A stretch of 10,615 bases of DNA from the NCBI GenBank assembly GCA_027576995.1, contig JANBQC010000792.1:1-10615 (forward strand), written 5' to 3'. Below are positions 5,553-10,615 of the stretch, one piece after another. Each line of letters opens with the position of its first letter. Position 1 is the stretch's first letter. The translations under genes were made by a program, and so were the position numbers. The DNA is from Dimargaris cristalligena. Its lineage: Eukaryota; Kickxellomycota; Dimargaritomycetes; Dimargaritales; Dimargaritaceae. Below the pieces are notes generated by a model that ran no database searches, was not told the origin of the DNA, and saw nothing but the letters and a program-made list of their open reading frames with translations.

Positions 5553-7909
5553 CTATAAATGACTTAGTTGCCGGACCACACGAAGCTGTTCCACCAATTG
5601 TAAGGCCTTATAGGCATACCCCCAGCTCGTTTGGTAGCCTGGAAGCCAACAACAAAGGTTATAGAACGTGGGTATAGCAGATGATCTGGTTAGTGTCTGG
5701 TTGGGACACGAGTGCCCAATGAAGGGAAGTATAACACCTCCACCGGCGCTATTCAGCTATGTACGGGCAGTTAAACTCGGCCCGATTTTAGTAGCTTACC
5801 GAATCCACCGTGACCGTAGTTGTGGCAGAGTAAGCCCACGCGGCCTTGGGGTGTCACTGAGTCCAAGGGGGAAGTTAAATAGGGAGAAAGCCAAACGATG
5901 GGATTAGATAGGGAAGTTAAACGGTGAGCCGCGTGATGCGACTGCTGGGCAACGCAATGGGGGACGGGGATTAAGCTTCTGGCCAGGTATGCTTACCAAC
6001 ATGCTGAGCCTCAACGCGGGGACCGCCAACTCGAGCTGGACGAAACCCGACGCTCTCCCGAATCACTTGGCTGCGCAGCTTTTGAACTGGTGTCTGCTGA
6101 GTGACCTCCGTAGCGTCGACTAAACTGGGACATATCTTAAGGCACTGGCTAAGAATATAGTCGCTAGTCCGGGGACAGATCTTGGTTTCTCTAAAAAATA
6201 AAGAAACGGAAACGACAATATAGATATGGGTATATCCGAAGTCAAAACATGTTAGATAGGATGATGTTCAATGCTGGCATATTACAAGTGGTGGATCTCA
6301 ACGACGCAAATTGAATGTAATACGGGTGGAACTTACTCAGAGAAACGCTGAATAGTTCCGCCGAGAACCACCGATCCATCACCCCGAGGAATAATGTAAG
6401 CGACTCGATTGGGACCTGGATATTATCAAATAGCATTAACAGTTATATAAGCACGTATATACATATATTCTATTGGTTATTAAATCGGACCCAGAGTTCG
6501 TTTTTCTAATGTCTGATTACCTGTTCCAAAAGTAGACCGGATGTTTGGGCACATCGGAAGGAGGATATTCCAATCTTCAATGTTTAGCCTGGTTGATGAA
6601 AATGCCAATGGTATCGAATAGGACCATGACCTAGATAAAGCATTTACTCTACCTTCCCACGCGATGGTTCGATGGATATTCGGTGCTCGAACCAGGACGG
6701 TCTGCCCTCGAATCGGAAAGACGGCCGGATCCCGAACCCCGCCCAAATCGCGGGCCTGTAGGCCTGTGCAGTTGACCAGGAGTTCGACGGTTGGGAATCG
6801 CGTCCATAGCTCGTCCAGGTGGTCGAGATTAGTTTCGAGGGGCAGGGTTTGGCCGCCCTTCATTTCAAACTGGTTGAGGAGCCACTGAAGGTAGCGCGGT
6901 ACGTTGATACATACTATACCGGGGTAGTGGCCGTGCAGTTTGAATGTTTATGGGGAAGTGATATATTAAAAGCCGTCAGTAGTCAACTTAGCAAATATCA
7001 GTAAGGTGAAATACTGGGCCTTGCAACAGATACGACCACTACTAGGGTGTCATTGGATCTTGGTGCTGATACTATTGGGCACATACCGGTTTGGAACGTC
7101 GCACCCGATCGGCAATCAGGAGGGAGCTCGGCTGCACTGAGTTGGCGGTACTAATGTTAGTCAGTTTGGGTGGCACGTGAACAATGATATTACGCGATGT
7201 TTATAAGAGATACTAGGTGACTATATTAAGAAATTTAAGAGGGCAAAGTACTTTACTATGGCAGCCCCGGTGTTGAATAGACCCATTCGAGCGAGTTGCT
7301 AGATGCACGAGCAGAAGCAACTTAACCATATGCCGATATTCTACCATCTCTTCCTTCACTAACCTCAGGGGCAACCTGCCAAAACCACGGCCGGGTCTGT
7401 TTGGCGTCTTGTTCTGAGCTATAGAGGCAGGCCTGGGTGGAGAACACCCCACACTCGGGGTTTTCGGCAGCCAGTCGAAGTAGTCTCCCGAGGGTGGTGA
7501 GTTCGGCAGCTGTAAGGTTTGGATTTTCCGGTTTGTCGGGGAATAATAGAAAATAAACGTAATTAGGGTGGTATATTCACAGCTTCTTCTATGGGGTTAG
7601 AGCTCGTTAGTTTACCACTAAAGGGAGGATTGTCCATCCTGTACTTCGAAGGAGGAACTTTGGCTGGTTTATGGATTTTACCCACATAAAACCCCACTTG
7701 CCTTGTTGGTCGTATTGGTCGTGGGCGGCCCACCCGCACCAGTTGGCCCCGGCCCAAGGACTGGTGTAATACGGAGTACTCATGTCACCGGGAAAATTAC
7801 GGGCCACGAGCGTCACCCGGAAGCCACTCTGTTGCAGTAGCAGAGCAGTGGTCAGGCCGGTCACCCCGGCGCCTAGTACGACGGCCTCAGTGCCGTGGGC
7901 TGGCGACAT
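5553..7909 (-). CDS. D-amino-acid oxidase, peroxisomal FAD enzyme (8 exons)
   Basis: This enzyme oxidatively deaminates D-amino acids to 2-oxo acids, ammonia and H2O2. The exons join as 7909-7702, 7509-7364, 7150-7087, 6913-6653, 6415-6337, 6190-5997, 5856-5800 and 5638-5553; all phases match and give 364 aa, the usual length. Landmarks are the FAD fingerprint GAGVTG (13-18), SPWAGANW (50-57), PWFW near 110, NCTGLQARDLGG (187-198), RGQTVLVRAP (208-217), YIIPR (233-237), GGTIQ (245-249), VGFRPAR (300-306) with the substrate-carboxylate Arg303, and HNYGHGGFGYQ (329-339). The C-terminus SHL is a type-1 peroxisomal signal. Ile248 sits where mammalian D-aspartate oxidases have a second Arg (GGTRQ), so neutral D-amino acids are the likelier substrates (inference). 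Intron 1 is GC-AG. The others use GTTAGT, GTATGT, GTAGAG, GTAAGT, GTAAGC and GTAAGC donors. The usual G-D/N-W after GGTxQ is not visible at the exon 5/6 junction. The gene is transcribed away from the Ubl-WLM gene. Confidence 0.95.
7510..7701 (-). other. GC-AG intron 1 of the oxidase gene
   Basis: The exon 1 end reads CAAG followed by GCAAGT, the textbook donor of the minor GC-AG class, and the acceptor is CTTACAG (192 nt). Only this donor gives phase 1 and joins the frame to AAELTTLGRLLRLA. The GTAAAA downstream (phase 0) would break the frame with that acceptor. Confidence 0.75.
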
Positions 7910-8908
7910 AGCGGTATAGTAACTGGGGATAGTGAGGGATGGTCAAAAAGCAGAGGGCGGTTAAACTACCGTAAAGACTTTGGAAAATCGAAACACTAAG
8001 TGCAAGGAAATAGAGTGAGCGAGTTGGGGTCGATGTTAGCGAACACCACCGGTTAAAGAAGCCGTTCCCACAGTTCCGAACCTAGCTTGCCTATTGCTCA
8101 GACTCCCTCCCCCTTTACCCACCCAAAAGTGGCCATACTGAAGTGACTCAGTACGTGTGACTGGCCCTTCTCCCCCCCTACTGAATATACCGTCTTCCAT
8201 TTCCCACCAGCCAGGACACCGCCATCGTTTCAGACCACTTCTTCCCTGGTAACTGACTTTCTATATTTGGCATGTCCGACCCTGCCTACCCAACCCCACT
8301 AATTCACTATTCTGCCCGAGGTTGGTCACTAGTGTAAAGTTCGTTTTACTTTTTGAAAAAATGGCATAGGGACTACTTGGCCCCAAGGGAGGGGCTACAT
8401 CACCTTCGGCCTCTGGAGTATTCGTCATGGGACTGCTGAAATGGACGGCTACGCATCTGCATCTCAAATGCCTTTAGGGCAATTAGCCCATGGCATTCCC
8501 ATTAGGACCCTGGCCGACCGGGATAACTCCAAGCCTCGTCTCTTCCTTCCAGCACAATCGAATGGCTGACTAAGCCAACCAAAGCCACCTGACCCTTTCC
8601 GCAGACCCTGTGATTAGCCTGCTCGGTGCCCGGTTGCCTACCTTACTAATCGAGTATCCGTGGTCCATATAAAACCAAGGAAGGGCTCGTCCGGCAGTAG
8701 AGCCAAACTAATGCGTCATTAAATGTATTATTATTCACTTTGTCCAATAGTTAGCCGCCAATTTGTTATATTTCCCTAAAGCAGCCGTCGCTATTCCCCG
8801 TGCAAATACTGCAGCCCAATCTTCCCAAATAATAATATACCCCCTGCCGATTATCCGGGCACTCCCAAGGCATTTCCCACTCTTCACCAGCAACTCACAG
8901 TCGCAAAC
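7910..8908. other. Divergent intergenic region between oxidase and Ubl-WLM genes
   Basis: This spacer of about 1 kb must hold both promoters. From about 8090 rightward the plus strand is pyrimidine-rich, as expected upstream of a plus-strand fungal gene. A TATAAAA box lies at 8668-8674. A 42-codon ATG frame at 8441-8569, in good start context (GAAATGG), reads like protein but matches nothing I know. No TATA box was seen upstream of the oxidase start. Confidence 0.5.
8668..8674 (+). promoter_or_regulatory. Probable TATA box of the Ubl-WLM gene
   Basis: TATAAAA lies 241 nt upstream of the ATG at 8909. It would imply a 5' leader of about 200 nt, or a leader intron. It is the best TATA match in the intergenic region. 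Confidence 0.4.
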
Positions 8909-10615
8909 ATGATCAAAACCACCGTTTCCGTTTATCACCAGGGCTGCAAACACCTCGTAATGGTGGAAACCCTAACGGAAGCCCCTACCGTCGCTGATCT
9001 CCAGGCAGCAATCGCCCACCAACTAGACGTACCAGTGCGTGAGCAAAAATTACTGTTCAAGGTGGTTCTTGCCAATCCCGCGGCGACCCTCGATTCCTAC
9101 TCCATCCCCTGGGCTCAGTTACGCATCGATGGACATCACGACGGTCTCAAGTCGGCGGCACATTCAACCGGTTCCTCCTTGAAACCGGTCATGCTGCTTC
9201 GGGTTGATCAAGTCAAGGCGCGCCAAGAGCAGGCCCAATTTGAACAGCAATGGCGCGAATCCAGTCTCCGCAATGCCCAGTATCGAATTTCGGGGAAGGT
9301 AAGTTAGCCCCGGCTGCAAATCCTGAATTGCAAATTGATTGATTCCGGGCCATCGCTTTATTATGATCAGCGGCCTTTTTTTATTGTCTATTCTTACCGC
9401 CTAGCTTCGCCTCCACGGTTGGGCTGGCTGGGTCTTACTAATGCTACTGTTATCGAGGATTCACAAGACCCCCAGACCGTACTAACCTGAGTGTAGCACC
9501 GACTGTATATTGTGACCCGCTACTGTGGGCATGGGCCGTTGAATTGGGGGTACTATCCAGAAGCTGTACGCCCATACTAGCGCATCATCCGACCCGGCCA
9601 CCGCCGAAGCAAACGTCCATCGCTTTGGGAAATTCCAGGTACTACCTGACCACCTCGACGCCGACCAGGCCTTGGCCCTGCTCCACCGGCTTCAACAGGA
9701 CCGGGGCATAAGCGCCATCATGACCAAGTATCGGTGGCAGGTCCACACCCTCCTGGAGTTGTCCCCCGCCGAGCGCTCGATTCTGGGGTATAACCGTAAT
9801 CGCGGTGAAGTAATTGCTCTCCGCCTTCGGACGGATGACCTGACCGGATTTCGCGCCTACACGAGTATTCGCGAGGTTTTATTACACGAACTAGCTCATA
9901 TGGTCCATAGCAACCATGGACCAGACTTTCATGCACTGAATCGCCAACTCAATCAGGATGTCGGTAAGTAATACTCAATAACCGAGGATTTACCCCCCCT
10001 CCTTTCTTCGGCTTCAGTGAATAGTTCTGATACTATTTTCATTTGGAGCACTGTTTTATATGGACGGGTAGAGTGGCTTTAACCCTCAAGCGATTCGCAG
10101 AGAAAGTGAGATTAAGACCCCGGATTTGAAGGATTTTCCATCGTATTTCGGCTGCTATCCTACCGCACTGTTAATACCCACCCATTCAGCTGGAGGGTAG
10201 GGAGGAGGTGTAAAAAAAAGGATTCGCCCATTTTCCTTTTGAAAATGTAGTTTACCTTGCATTCCTTCAACCCGCCTACATTTACTGCTTTGTGCCCTTC
10301 ATGGATTCCACAGTCGAGGCGGTGGGGAAGCAGTGGGGTGTTTGAGAGTGAACGGGGGAACATCATTGCCTAGGTGGTCACTAAATAATGATTGGCTGGA
10401 AAATAATTACGGCTACTTGGGAGGATTCTAACTGAATGGTTTTGATGGTGTTTATTTGTGTGTTATTTTTTTAAACGGCCATATCTACTCCGCCCCCCCC
10501 CAACACAGTGGACTTGGATTGGAGCGCTCGGGGGAAATCACTCTCGAACGTACCAGTGCGCCCCAGCTTAGACGGGTCTCCATCATCCGGAAGTATCATC
10601 TCGGCCGGCGGGCGG
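8909..10615 (+). CDS. Ubiquitin-like plus WLM-domain metalloprotease, 3' end beyond window
   Basis: Three exons are visible: 8909-9298, 9561-9963 and 10509 to the window edge, joined by introns of 262 nt (GTAAGT...TATCCAG) and 545 nt (GTAAGT...AACACAG). Phases 0 and 1 match, giving 300 residues so far. Residues about 3-100 form a ubiquitin-like domain; a charged linker follows. The WLM domain spans about 150-280 and includes RGISAIM, ILGYNRNRGEVIALRLRTDD, then the zinc site HELAHMVHSNHGPDF (239-253), with H239, H243 and H249 as ligands and E240 as catalytic base. The exon 2/3 join restores LNQDVVDLDW, matching the LNQ-LDW segment of plant and fungal Ubl-WLM proteins. The relatives Wss1 and SPRTN cleave DNA-protein crosslinks; the role of the Ubl-first subfamily is less clear, so I claim only a zinc protease with ubiquitin-pathway links. 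The ATG has A at -3. The tail after residue 270 is Ser/Gly/Pro-rich and runs off the end. The junction at 9298/9561 is the least certain. Confidence 0.92.
9964..10508 (+). other. Long second intron of the Ubl-WLM gene
   Basis: At 545 nt this is more than twice the size of any other intron in the window. It has a GTAAGT donor and ends with a C-run (CCCCCCCCCAACACAG). Homologous proteins have no extra residues at this point, so no hidden coding exon is expected. I see no independent gene in it; short frames on the minus strand look accidental. Confidence 0.75.

Noticed and set aside
9480..9496. Perfect TACTAAC branch site followed by GTGTAG, suggesting an alternative acceptor in the first Ubl-WLM intron
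   Set aside because: The reading frame after this acceptor ends in a stop before rejoining the WLM frame; the TATCCAG acceptor at 9560 joins cleanly in phase. A small extra exon remains possible.
10160..10366. 68-codon minus-strand frame inside the second Ubl-WLM intron
   Set aside because: No recognisable features; it sits in an intron of a well-supported gene and is of chance length.
1..10615. CRISPR array, bacterial operon or phage defence system
   Set aside because: No direct-repeat/spacer pattern and no bacterial gene organisation; all solid genes are spliced eukaryotic ones.

Overview
This looks like nuclear DNA of a fungus, plausibly an intron-rich early-diverging one. The evidence is eukaryotic protein families split by GT-AG introns of about 140-550 nt, a secreted precursor with a Kex2-type Lys-Arg site after Leu-Glu, a peroxisomal D-amino-acid oxidase, and a solo LTR. 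The phylum cannot be fixed from this window alone.

Layout. (1) 1-641 is retrotransposon-derived. A complete solo LTR (78-641) has 8-bp terminal inverted repeats and a TTATA target-site duplication, and it sits just downstream of a polypurine-tract-like stretch that may belong to an older, related element. (2) 642-1484 carries a probable small two-exon minus-strand gene (1015-1484) that I do not recognise. (3) 1485-4839 is gene-poor. I find no supportable gene there, only a tandem CCCCTAT promoter element, an A+C-rich block and a strongly foldable inverted repeat near 3.4 kb. (4) 4840-5100 (minus) encodes a short secreted Gly-His-repeat peptide precursor with its own TATAAATA box. (5) 5553-7909 (minus) is a complete eight-exon D-amino-acid oxidase gene, rebuilt here exon by exon (364 aa, C-terminal SHL peroxisome signal, one GC-AG intron). 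(6) 7910-8908 is a divergent intergenic region. (7) 8909 to the window end (plus) is a 3'-truncated gene for a ubiquitin-like plus WLM-domain metalloprotease, three exons so far.

The genes show no evident shared pathway; they look like independent transcription units. The oxidase would act in peroxisomes on D-amino acids. The Ubl-WLM protein would be a zinc protease related to the Wss1/SPRTN group. The Gly-His peptide would be secreted and probably binds metal. The oxidase and the Ubl-WLM gene are divergently transcribed from a roughly 1-kb spacer.

The starts chosen are all ATG. Several long apparent reading frames in the window open only at TTG or GTG and were not accepted as genes.
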